From IMG/VR virus record IMGVR_UViG_3300044615_000294, positions 1 to 64,000 of that record: a stretch of 64,000 nucleotides of DNA; one strand, given 5' to 3'. Below the pieces are notes generated by a model. That model ran no database searches. It was not told the DNA's origin and worked only from the letters and a program-made list of their open reading frames with translations. Of the stretch, positions 18,098 through 23,534 are shown one piece after another. The translations under genes and the position numbers were made by a program. Origin of the DNA: a virus. Numbering within the stretch: position 1 is the first letter of the stretch; the number at the start of each line of letters is the position of its first letter.

Positions 18098-18730
18098 TTA
18101 TTCGTTATCATAAAACATTCTTTCTGAATCTTCTGTATGCCACTTATCAAACCCCTCGCAATTATAATAATCTTTGTTCACCAAATAATCTGGTCTCTCA
18201 GGAAACGGCTTAGTAACAAAACTAGGCTCTGACCATTTGATTCTATTGTTTGGTTGTAGTGCTATCTGCCCGTTGTCAAGTAATATTACATGGTGGCTTT
18301 TATGCTCTAATGGATCTTCAGCTAAAGATATGTCAGTGTTAATATCTCCACTACCCCAGTTTATTGTAGCATAGTATTTACCAGGATAAAACTTATGATC
18401 CTTCATATACACTTCAACAGGAGTATCATAAAGATATGATAGATGTACTAGTGTAAAGTTATATGAGAAACAATTCCATATCTGTAGAAAGTGGAAAGGT
18501 AGATCTGGATCTGGTAACTCTGGTTCTGTCAGTAAGGCATGACTAGGTAGCTTATCTCGTAGCACGCCATTCTCTAACAATACCTGGAACAATGCAGCTT
18601 GTCCCGGTAGACATCTTACAGATATAATAACCCCCGGGGTAAATTCTCCATGACCTTTCTGATGTTGGTACATGTACTCATTCCTAACAAATACCTTGAG
18701 AGGAAAAAAGTTGTGTTCTATATATGCCAT
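18098..18730 (-). CDS. conserved hypothetical protein
   Basis: A 210-residue soluble protein rich in aromatic residues and histidine (FHFLQIWNCFSYNFTLVHLSYL in the middle). I have no firm family, though long sections look well structured (HKSHHVILLDNGQIALQPNN; RIKWSEPSFVTKPFPERPDY). It starts 1 bp after the metallopeptidase gene, so the two are co-translated. A virion or host-modifying role cannot be separated from sequence alone. Confidence 0.68.
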   Translation of the reverse strand: MAYIEHNFFPLKVFVRNEYMYQHQKGHGEFTPGVIISVRCLPGQAALFQVLLENGVLRDKLPSHALLTEPELPDPDLPFHFLQIWNCFSYNFTLVHLSYLYDTPVEVYMKDHKFYPGKYYATINWGSGDINTDISLAEDPLEHKSHHVILLDNGQIALQPNNRIKWSEPSFVTKPFPERPDYLVNKDYYNCEGFDKWHTEDSERMFYDNE

Positions 18731-18731
18731 A

Positions 18732-19178
18732 TTATTTTCTTGAGAAGAAGTTCTTCTTTGGTGCTTCTACCTTGGTAGTCTTTAGTTTCTCAATAATCTT
18801 GTTTGCTTCTTCTTCAGCAAATCCAATTGCCTCTTCTTCTTTGTCTTTGATATTCCAGTTGTTTAGTAAAAGGCTCATGTGCATAGTTTCATGCATAACA
18901 GCTGTGGCTTTCTCTGTAGGACTATACTTCTTGAAAGTACCCATGTTCAAAAACAAGAATGGTTTGTATGGATCTTTAGCTGTTAGCTTCTTATCCGCGG
19001 GATCATAGTTAGTCCACCCATATATGTAAACACCATTGCCCTTAGTCTTGTCTACTTCTTCAGCTTGAGCATCCTGACGATTTAAACCATGCATTTCCGG
19101 GACATTGTAATAGTCAAATATCTCAGTGGCATCATTACCAATGAGTACTATATACTTGCCCATGTCAATCTTCTTCAT
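18732..19178 (-). CDS. putative zinc metallopeptidase (HETMH)
   Basis: The 148-residue protein has a helix with AVMHETMHMSLLL (HExxH at residues 96-100) followed 16-17 residues later by a Glu-rich helix (DKEEEAIGFAEEEANKII) that can supply the third zinc ligand. This is the minimal architecture of a small gluzincin-like protease. There is no signal peptide, so it would act in the host cytoplasm or in the virion. The C-terminus is basic (KKNFFSRK). Confidence 0.65.
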   Translation of the reverse strand: MKKIDMGKYIVLIGNDATEIFDYYNVPEMHGLNRQDAQAEEVDKTKGNGVYIYGWTNYDPADKKLTAKDPYKPFLFLNMGTFKKYSPTEKATAVMHETMHMSLLLNNWNIKDKEEEAIGFAEEEANKIIEKLKTTKVEAPKKNFFSRK

Positions 19179-19193
19179 ATACTAATATACAAA

Positions 19194-19319
19194 TTATTTT
19201 GCACACTTACTATAGGCATCACACTTCTTAGTAGACTTACATCCCTGCATCATGTAGCCAATAGCAACTCCTACACATACACCTAATACATATAGGATAA
19301 ATAGTTTCCATTTTTCCAT
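19194..19319 (-). CDS. 41-residue membrane or lipoprotein-like peptide (CDAY type)
   Basis: A short frame from ATG 19319 gives MEKWKLFILYVLGVCVGVAI followed by GYMMQGCKSTKKCDAYSKCA. The hydrophobic N-terminus acts as a signal anchor, and the tail CKSTKKCDAYS resembles the CASGHHCDAYG tail encoded at 23535-23678. I infer a small envelope-directed peptide. It is the first gene of the minus-strand accessory unit, next to the divergent junction. Confidence 0.5.
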   Translation of the reverse strand: MEKWKLFILYVLGVCVGVAIGYMMQGCKSTKKCDAYSKCAK

Positions 19320-19340
19320 ATAACAAATATAACACAAATA

Positions 19341-19374
19341 ACAAAGGCCCGGGCTTTCAACTCCAGACCTTTGT
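19341..19374. repeat. inverted repeat at the divergent junction
   Basis: Seven-base arms (19341-19347 ACAAAGG, 19368-19374 CCTTTGT) flank a 20-nt centre with a GC-rich CCCGGGC core. There is no T-run on either side, so it is not a clear terminator. It may be an operator or leader hairpin of the minus-strand unit. Confidence 0.4.
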
Positions 19375-19382
19375 GCTATTTA

Positions 19383-19725
19383 TTAACCCTTAAAAATAAC
19401 ATGACAAATATAAAATTAAATTTTTAAATTCCAAACGGGGGTAAAATTATTTTATTGAAGAGGATCTGGAGGGTGATGCTACAGACACCCCCGGGGGCCG
19501 CGCCAAACTGGGTACACCCCCCATAAATCTGAGGCAGCAATGTCATATTCTAGGTGCAAAAACAAAAAATATTCTACCAGGAAAAATATGTTAACCCATA
19601 CATGCTAGGTTACATGCTATGTAGTATAGTATATATAGTATATGTATATCTAATATGTGTTGTGTCAAGATCTATGCTTGCCGCTGTGCTACATCAATCT
19701 ATCTATGTATGTATATGTAATACAG
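19383..19725. other. gene-free divergent region with GC-only palindrome
   Basis: No supported gene lies between the minus-strand block and the first plus-strand gene. The stretch contains the 10-bp GC-only palindrome CCCCCGGGGG (19488-19497) inside a GC-rich patch of about 40 bp, then AT-rich sequence with repeated TAG/TAT steps and TATGTATATG runs. It could hold divergent promoters or a replication origin, but no iterons were seen. Confidence 0.45.
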
Positions 19726-19741
19726 TAACTGTGTCATACTA
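19726..19741 (+). promoter_or_regulatory. early element 1
   Basis: TAACTGTGTCATACTA, 24 bp before the ATG at 19766. It is the first copy of the repeated early element. Confidence 0.7.
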
Positions 19742-19765
19742 TTCATAACCATTAAAACATTTATC

Positions 19766-19996
19766 ATGAAGATTTACTTTGCACTTATCACAGATTACTT
19801 AGGAAAACCTGTTCAACAATTAGCATACACTGCTACTGCTAAACACTCTGCATTCTTAGCACAAGAATACATTGACCATGTTCCACCTGCTTGCGGATTT
19901 ACAATATGCAAGAAATATGTAGATGCAAAACAAATAGCTAAGCTCCTTAACCAAGGGGCTTATGCCATACTCATAGTAACTGTGTTATACTATTAA
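19766..19996 (+). CDS. small early protein
   Basis: The 76-residue protein (MKIYFALITDYLGKPVQQLA...) has a compact alpha/beta look in its first 60 residues, including KHSAFLAQEYIDHVPPACG. Its last residues, VTVLYY, are encoded by the next copy of the early element, so the C-terminus may be a by-product of the promoter. It is the first gene rightward from the divergent junction. The function is unknown; position and promoter suggest immediate-early host takeover. Confidence 0.6.
   Translation: MKIYFALITDYLGKPVQQLAYTATAKHSAFLAQEYIDHVPPACGFTICKKYVDAKQIAKLLNQGAYAILIVTVLYY
19977..19992 (+). promoter_or_regulatory. early element 2
   Basis: TAACTGTGTTATACTA, 25 bp before the ATG at 20018. It lies inside the 3' end of the preceding gene. 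Confidence 0.7.
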
Positions 19997-20017
19997 TAAA
20001 CTTTAAAACTAAATACC

Positions 20018-20275
20018 ATGGACAAAGAAACTTTATACAAAGTAGTTGCTATGCTTGATGCAAGATACCAAGAGGCAGAAACATTTTTAGAAGATAATGA
20101 TTTAAATGATTTAGACTTTAATTATGTGCAAGGTTCCAAATTTGCACTTGCCGAATTCAAAGACCATTTACAAAAGGTTATTTATGCTGATGTATATGAC
20201 TCTGAACCACCAACTGAGTTTTGGGAACCAAGAAGACCAAGTGCTGATGAGTTAGAAGATGAGCTGCCTTTTTAA
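20018..20275 (+). CDS. small early acidic protein with SSB-like C-terminal tip
   Basis: The 85-residue protein starts MDKETLYKVVAMLDARYQEA and shares spaced residues with the next gene (MDxxTLxxVVAxxDA and HLQKxIxADV), so the two are tandem paralogues. It ends in a Pro-rich acidic tail, ADELEDELPF. A terminal D/E-x-LPF tip mimics the SSB C-terminus that recruits replication and repair proteins. It is driven by early element 2, and a wobble-containing hairpin (20261-20268 with 20276-20283) surrounds its stop. Confidence 0.65.
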   Translation: MDKETLYKVVAMLDARYQEAETFLEDNDLNDLDFNYVQGSKFALAEFKDHLQKVIYADVYDSEPPTEFWEPRRPSADELEDELPF

Positions 20276-20296
20276 GGTGGCTCATTACAAATATAA

Positions 20297-20312
20297 TAAC
20301 TATGTTATACTA
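20297..20312 (+). promoter_or_regulatory. early element 3
   Basis: TAACTATGTTATACTA, one change from consensus, 25 bp before the ATG at 20338. Confidence 0.68.
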
Positions 20313-20337
20313 CTAATAAAATTTAAAACTAAATACT

Positions 20338-20535
20338 ATGGACACAAAAACTTTAATTGACGTAGTTGCAAGAATTGATGCAATGATAGAGTACTGTAAT
20401 TACACTGCCGTTAGTGAGGATTGGATAGAAGACTACGGTAATGGCTACAAAGACTCTTTAAAAGAGTTAAGTGAGCATCTACAAAAGGGTATAGATGCTG
20501 ATGTAGCTGCAATGGAAACAAACATGGGGATGTAA
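20338..20535 (+). CDS. small early protein, paralogue of the upstream gene
   Basis: The 65-residue protein (MDTKTLIDVVARIDAMIEYC...) aligns by eye with the 20018-20275 product over most of its length, including the segment HLQKGIDADV, but lacks the acidic LPF tail. Its stop codon falls in the loop of its own terminator. Gene, early element and spacing were probably duplicated together. The function is unknown. Confidence 0.62.
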   Translation: MDTKTLIDVVARIDAMIEYCNYTAVSEDWIEDYGNGYKDSLKELSEHLQKGIDADVAAMETNMGM

Positions 20536-20547
20536 CAATCCCCTTTT
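20526..20547 (+). terminator. intrinsic terminator with stop codon in loop
   Basis: GGGGAT (20526-20531) pairs with ATCCCC (20538-20543); TTTT follows. The TAA stop (20533-20535) is in the 6-nt loop. Confidence 0.75.
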
Positions 20548-20552
20548 CATTA

Positions 20553-20568
20553 TAACTGTGTCATACTA
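20553..20568 (+). promoter_or_regulatory. early element 4
   Basis: TAACTGTGTCATACTA, identical to copy 1, 25 bp before the ATG at 20594. Confidence 0.7.
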
Positions 20569-20593
20569 CTAATAACCATTAAAATATAAAGTC

Positions 20594-20779
20594 ATGATTA
20601 AAACTATTCAGTATGTTTCTTTAAGTATCCTGTTAACAATCTTTCTAGAAGGTTTGTTAACTATGGGTTGGGCGTTTAACTTCAACAAGTATGGAGCATT
20701 TGCTTGGTTAGTTCAAGCAATTATACTTACTACAGTTGTTACAACAGCATTAAGGATTAGGCAAGAACAAGGGGATTAA
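20594..20779 (+). CDS. small early two-helix membrane protein
   Basis: The 61-residue product has two hydrophobic segments (about 5-25 and 36-52), the second followed by a basic tail (RIRQEQGD). It would insert into the host inner membrane early in infection. It has its own early element and a strong terminator. No family is recognised; superinfection exclusion is one possibility. Confidence 0.6.
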   Translation: MIKTIQYVSLSILLTIFLEGLLTMGWAFNFNKYGAFAWLVQAIILTTVVTTALRIRQEQGD

Positions 20780-20794
20780 TTTCCCCTTGTTTTA
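20766..20794 (+). terminator. strong intrinsic terminator with stop codon in loop
   Basis: Ten-base perfect arms (20766-20775 and 20782-20791) enclose the loop TTAATT that holds the TAA stop (20777-20779). A T-rich end follows. Confidence 0.82.
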
Positions 20795-20801
20795 AATACA
20801 G

Positions 20802-20817
20802 TAACTGTGTTTTACTA
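20802..20817 (+). promoter_or_regulatory. early element 5
   Basis: TAACTGTGTTTTACTA, 25 bp before the ATG at 20843. Confidence 0.7.
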
Positions 20818-20842
20818 CTGTTAAACCATTAAATTATTTATT

Positions 20843-21004
20843 ATGTTAGTACAAAGTATTATTGCTCTTATTAGAGCTGAAATCATTAAGTCAGGACAAA
20901 AACCTGATAGCAAGTATCTTAACTCATTAACCAAGTTAAAGAGAAAAGACTTGTATGACCTACTCAATTCCTATAAACAGGAAAACAAGCTTATGGTTGA
21001 TTAA
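20843..21004 (+). CDS. 53-residue early protein
   Basis: The frame MLVQSIIALIRAEIIKSGQK ... NKLMVD lies exactly between an early element (25 bp upstream) and a hairpin terminator that begins at its stop codon, so it is very likely a gene despite its size. It is helical, basic in the middle (KLKRKDLYDLL) and without a signal peptide; a small DNA- or protein-binding helix bundle fits. The function is unknown. Confidence 0.6.
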   Translation: MLVQSIIALIRAEIIKSGQKPDSKYLNSLTKLKRKDLYDLLNSYKQENKLMVD

Positions 21005-21022
21005 GGGGGAAACCCCTTTTTT
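21003..21022 (+). terminator. intrinsic terminator with GAAA loop
   Basis: AAGGGG (21003-21008) and CCCCTT (21013-21018) close a GAAA tetraloop, followed by a T-run to 21022. The first arm overlaps the stop codon of the upstream gene. Confidence 0.8.
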
Positions 21023-21032
21023 ATTTAATACA

Positions 21033-21048
21033 TAACTGTGCTTTACTA
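21033..21048 (+). promoter_or_regulatory. early element 6
   Basis: TAACTGTGCTTTACTA, 18 bp before the ATG at 21067, the shortest spacing of the set. Confidence 0.66.
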
Positions 21049-21066
21049 ATCTTAAAATTTAAAACT

Positions 21067-21249
21067 ATGATTGCAAAACTTATCTTTACTTGGTACCTAC
21101 TAACAGGTACAGTTCAACCTGTAGACAATGTTGACGGAAGAACAATCTATGCTATGCCTGATTCTAATATAGAGTATGCTTATGAAGCAGAACTCATAGA
21201 GTATATAGAGACAGGAACATTTGAATACAATGAAGACTTGGAGGATTAA
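21067..21249 (+). CDS. small early acidic protein
   Basis: The 60-residue protein begins with a short hydrophobic stretch (MIAKLIFTWYLLTG) and ends very acidic (EYIETGTFEYNEDLED). The start could be an uncleaved anchor or part of a small beta fold. A short hairpin (GAGGA 21241-21245 with TCCTC 21251-21255) holds the stop in its loop, without a T-run. The function is unknown. Confidence 0.58.
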   Translation: MIAKLIFTWYLLTGTVQPVDNVDGRTIYAMPDSNIEYAYEAELIEYIETGTFEYNEDLED

Positions 21250-21262
21250 TTCCTCTGAGTCT

Positions 21263-21278
21263 TAACTGTGTCTTACTA
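21263..21278 (+). promoter_or_regulatory. early element 7
   Basis: TAACTGTGTCTTACTA, 23 bp before the ATG at 21302. Confidence 0.7.
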
Positions 21279-21301
21279 TTATTAATTTAAAACTATTTAC
21301 T

Positions 21302-21583
21302 ATGAACAATTTAAAACCTTTCCATTCTCATGACTGTGAGAAATGCACACACTTAACATCTATATCTAAAGATGATTTAGAATATGATTTGTACTTCTGT
21401 ACAGGGGGCTTTGATGATGAGCCTTATTGCCATACTGTTATAGCAAGGTTTGGTGAATATGGAGCTTACATGTCAGGATTAGAGTTTTCAGATAAAGGTC
21501 CACTTAAAGAAGCTGCTATGCTTGCAATAGAAGCAGGACTCTTAGACCATGAAGTTTGGGTTGATCTAACTAGAAGAGATTGA
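21302..21583 (+). CDS. small early protein with His/Cys cluster
   Basis: The 93-residue protein begins MNNLKPFHSHDCEKCTHLTS; His8, His10, Cys12, Cys15 and later Cys33 and Cys43 could bind zinc. The following DLYFC, TVIARFGEYGAYMSG and AAMLAIEAGLLD segments match my memory of a small conserved phage family without an assigned function. It has its own early element and a terminator directly after the stop. Confidence 0.65.
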   Translation: MNNLKPFHSHDCEKCTHLTSISKDDLEYDLYFCTGGFDDEPYCHTVIARFGEYGAYMSGLEFSDKGPLKEAAMLAIEAGLLDHEVWVDLTRRD

Positions 21584-21584
21584 T

Positions 21585-21603
21585 AGGGGAGTAATCCCCT
21601 TTT
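21585..21603 (+). terminator. intrinsic terminator
   Basis: AGGGGA (21585-21590) pairs with TCCCCT (21595-21600) over a 4-nt loop GTAA; T-run follows. It starts one base after the stop codon at 21581-21583. Confidence 0.78.
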
Positions 21604-21639
21604 AACCTTCTGTAAATAAAAACAATTAAACTATATACT

Positions 21640-21711
21640 ATGATAACAGCAATTCTTTGGGGATTTGTATTCTTGTTGGGATACATTAAGTACTGGTTGA
21701 TAAGGGGGTAA
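21640..21711 (+). CDS. 23-residue membrane peptide (candidate)
   Basis: An ATG with an A/T-rich leader opens MITAILWGFVFLLGYIKYWL IRG, and the TAA lies in the loop of a terminator hairpin, the same design as in neighbouring genes. It would be a single hydrophobic helix. No early element is visible upstream, which weakens the case. Many such minimal membrane peptides are missed by gene finders. Confidence 0.4.
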   Translation: MITAILWGFVFLLGYIKYWLIRG

Positions 21712-21728
21712 TTCCCCTTTTCTTTTTT
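21702..21728 (+). terminator. intrinsic terminator with stop codon in loop
   Basis: AAGGGG (21702-21707) pairs with CCCCTT (21714-21719); the TAA of the 23-residue frame is in the loop. A long T-rich run (TTTTCTTTTTTT) follows. Confidence 0.8.
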
Positions 21729-21734
21729 TGAAAA

Positions 21735-21876
21735 GTTAGCCAAGGAGTGTTAAGTATCCACACGGTGGAGCAAGTAGACTTTGGTACTGATAATCAGCCA
21801 CTTACAAAATGTGATGGTTTACCCAAAATACCCTCACACTAGTCCACCACACTTTTAGAGCTTCGCGTCTTTTTTA
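21735..21876 (+). ncRNA. candidate small structured RNA
   Basis: No frame is supported here. Nested pairing is possible: GGTGGA with TCCACC around AGTGT/ACACT, and an inner TGTGA/TCACA helix enclosing GGTTTACC. The stretch ends in a bulged hairpin (AGAGC-TTC-GC-G-TCT, about 21857-21870) followed by six T, as at the end of an RNA. No promoter was identified. This is weak, sequence-only evidence. Confidence 0.35.
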
Positions 21877-21892
21877 TAACTGTGTTCTACTA
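21877..21892 (+). promoter_or_regulatory. early element 8
   Basis: TAACTGTGTTCTACTA, 41 bp before the ATG at 21934. It lies in a 46-bp segment (21858-21903) that recurs with six changes at 22280-22325. Confidence 0.7.
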
Positions 21893-21933
21893 CTATTGTT
21901 GTTTTATTTATTAACCCATTAAAATTATTAAAA

Positions 21934-22221
21934 ATGGAAAAAATTGTAAGTGGTATTTTGGTTTCTTGTTCTGACAATGCTAAGGCTAATGTTAATGGTA
22001 CTCAGTACTACAACTGCACCGTTGAGTATAACGGGGAACAGTTCAGTGCTATTATGTACTCTACTGTTTATGACCGTGGCTTTACAATAGGCAGTACTGT
22101 TAACTTCAGTGTTAAAGTTACTGATGCTGCAACAGGTGACGTTATATTATCTGTGTTAGGTGCAGGTGCTAAACGTGCTACTGCTAATGCATTTGGCATT
22201 GAACTTCCTGCTATTGCATAG
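21934..22221 (+). CDS. small early beta-rich protein, possible OB-fold
   Basis: The 95-residue protein begins MEKIVSGILVSCSDNAKANV and shows alternating hydrophobic strands (YYNCTVEYNGEQFSAIMY, GFTIGSTVNFSVKVTDAATG, DVILSVLGAG). The strand order and GS turn suggest an OB-fold or small beta barrel, as in ssDNA-binding proteins, but key aromatic positions are not clear. It has its own early element and a good terminator. Its codons look less A/T-biased than those of its neighbours. Confidence 0.6.
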   Translation: MEKIVSGILVSCSDNAKANVNGTQYYNCTVEYNGEQFSAIMYSTVYDRGFTIGSTVNFSVKVTDAATGDVILSVLGAGAKRATANAFGIELPAIA

Positions 22222-22234
22222 TAGGTTCCGTATT

Positions 22235-22272
22235 AAACAGTGTGTGTCTACCAAGGCATGCACTGTTTTTTT
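22235..22272 (+). terminator. intrinsic terminator
   Basis: AAACAGTG (22235-22242) pairs with CACTGTTT (22261-22268); a T-run to 22272 follows. The outer GTATT and AATAC can extend the stem. Confidence 0.75.
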
Positions 22273-22298
22273 AATACAGGAGCTACGCGTCTTTCTTT

Positions 22299-22314
22299 TA
22301 ACTGTGTTTTACTC
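22299..22314 (+). promoter_or_regulatory. early element 9
   Basis: TAACTGTGTTTTACTC. No ATG gene begins within 200 bp, so it may drive the leader or an RNA in 22315-22552. Confidence 0.6.
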
Positions 22315-22552
22315 CTCTTGTTGTTAGTTAACACCGGTCTACAACGCATTAACCCGGTCAACAGCTTTAAACACTTATGGATTAAAATAAATTCCGGAAT
22401 AAGTTAGTTTAAATAAGTGTATGTAACTAACTGATTATTAACCCCTCTTTATATCCTTACCTAATTATCTTACTGTATTTTACTATACTAGTATAGTATA
22501 GTTAAGGATTTTATATAGCTAACTTGTTACTTAACCCTTAATACATTTAACT
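22315..22552 (+). other. structured gene-free leader region
   Basis: No gene is supported. ACACTTAT (22371-22378) can pair with ATAAGTGT (22413-22420), which lies in the loop of a second stem AGTTAGTT (22402-22409) / AACTAACT (22425-22432), an H-type pseudoknot arrangement. ATTCCGGAAT (22391-22400) is a palindrome, and ACTATACTAGTATAGT (22482-22497) is a 16-bp perfect palindrome flanked by TCCTTA and TAAGGA. The set suggests a regulatory leader or RNA. Confidence 0.45.
22470..22485 (+). promoter_or_regulatory. early element 10 (variant)
   Basis: TTACTGTATTTTACTA, two changes from consensus, 67 bp before the ATG at 22553 and touching the 16-bp palindrome at 22482-22497. Confidence 0.5.
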
Positions 22553-22780
22553 ATGCATAGAGCTACTTACTTCCTATATGGAGTTCTATTCTCTCTTACA
22601 GTATATACTGTGTTTTACTCTATAGGAAAGACAGAGAGAAAGACTCCGGTCAAAGGTATAGACCGAGAATATTATTTAGAAGTTTCCCAAGATAGTATTT
22701 GGGTTGAATCTAGACAAGGTCAAATTTATAGTGGTAAATATACAGACTTAGACAGTCTTATTACCATTGATAACTTATAA
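22553..22780 (+). CDS. small early membrane-anchored protein
   Basis: The 75-residue protein begins with a hydrophobic segment (YFLYGVLFSLTVYTVFYSIG, about 6-25), followed by a polar domain with alternating residues (YYLEVSQDSIWVESRQGQIY). It would be anchored in the inner membrane with a small beta-rich periplasmic part. A further early-element-like string lies in its codons at 22605-22620, so an internal start cannot be excluded. The function is unknown. Confidence 0.55.
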   Translation: MHRATYFLYGVLFSLTVYTVFYSIGKTERKTPVKGIDREYYLEVSQDSIWVESRQGQIYSGKYTDLDSLITIDNL

Positions 22781-22784
22781 TTAA

Positions 22785-23160
22785 TTGCAATATAGTTTCT
22801 AACAGCCAGTAATGGTCATCCGAAGGTAGAGCTATAAGTTGAGAAGGATATACTTATCTAGGTATTGCAACCTTGTGAGAGTACAGATGGTGTAGAGATT
22901 GTAGTATAATGGACGCATTATATGAGGCTCTATATTCTATACAGGGGTCAGTATAGTCTTAAATTTTGTAACCTGAAGAGGGTTTTATAATACTAATCCT
23001 AGCAATGAGATACCCCATTGTTAGGTATTAATGCACCATTCCTGATTCCCAAGGTCAGGCAGTTGTAATAGACCAATATCGGGAATAGAAAGGCTTCTCA
23101 ACAGCACACTCTAATCTATTACAACTGAGTGCAGAGGGATAATCAACTTATAGAAACTTT
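22785..23160 (+). ncRNA. large structured RNA candidate (about 370 nt)
   Basis: No frame is supported. The ends pair: 22794-22801 with 23151-23158 (8 bp) and 22832-22842 with 23143-23153 (11 bp, perfect). Inside are a 13-bp helix 23060-23072/23115-23127, a 10-bp hairpin 22998-23007/23016-23025, hairpins 22905-22911/22916-22922, 22937-22942/22951-22956 and 23041-23045/23055-23059, and an 8-bp helix 22785-22792/22863-22870. Some helices compete, so alternative folds or pseudoknots are possible. It lies 1.1 kb before a tRNA gene. It could be a stand-alone RNA or the leader of the next gene. Confidence 0.6.
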
Positions 23161-23184
23161 ATTTATCAACTTAAAATTACACTT

Positions 23185-23529
23185 ATGAACAAAACAGTCC
23201 CTTTTGGTTACCATTCATTTGGTAGTCACACTCTGATTAAACTTAACATGAATCTTACATTTGAAGATGCTGTCGAACTTAGAAAACTATATGATTTCAA
23301 TGTCATGTACTGTAATAGTAAAAAGAAACCACATCTCTATAGAATAGAAGGTGTTATTTCATGGAATAACAGTGATGGAGAAAAATATATTAGTTGGTTT
23401 GAAAAACTAAAAGTTTGCCGAATTAATGCTAAGATGCACAAACTTGCATGTAAGAAACAAGCACTGTTAGATAGTGCATTAGGTATGGAAAATTATATCC
23501 AACCTGTTGATTTAGATTTACCCTTTTAA
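23185..23529 (+). CDS. hypothetical protein with SSB-like C-terminal tip
   Basis: The 114-residue protein begins MNKTVPFGYHSFGSHTLIKL and has a basic middle (YCNSKKKPHLYRIEG; KLKVCRINAKMHKLACKKQA). It ends QPVDLDLPF, a terminal acidic LPF tip like that of the early gene at 20018-20275. I infer possible binding to host or phage partners that recognise SSB tails. It starts 25 bp after the structured RNA, so that RNA may control it. Confidence 0.62.
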   Translation: MNKTVPFGYHSFGSHTLIKLNMNLTFEDAVELRKLYDFNVMYCNSKKKPHLYRIEGVISWNNSDGEKYISWFEKLKVCRINAKMHKLACKKQALLDSALGMENYIQPVDLDLPF

Positions 23530-23534
23530 AATTT

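Noticed and set aside
19554-19748. A 64-residue plus-strand frame in the divergent region
   Set aside because: It overlaps early element 1 and has repeated Tyr/Val/Ile codons from the AT-rich TATGTATATG tract; no terminator or leader supports it.
22605-22620. Another early-element-like string (ATACTGTGTTTTACTC)
   Set aside because: It lies inside the 22553-22780 gene, reads through as Tyr-Thr-Val-Phe-Tyr-Ser, and has no ATG at the usual spacing; left as coincidence or a weak start.
22785-23160. RNase P RNA, tmRNA or group I intron as identity of the structured RNA
   Set aside because: I could not find their conserved core strings or a tRNA-like end; the GTATAGTC string recalls a group I P7 but its partner is missing.
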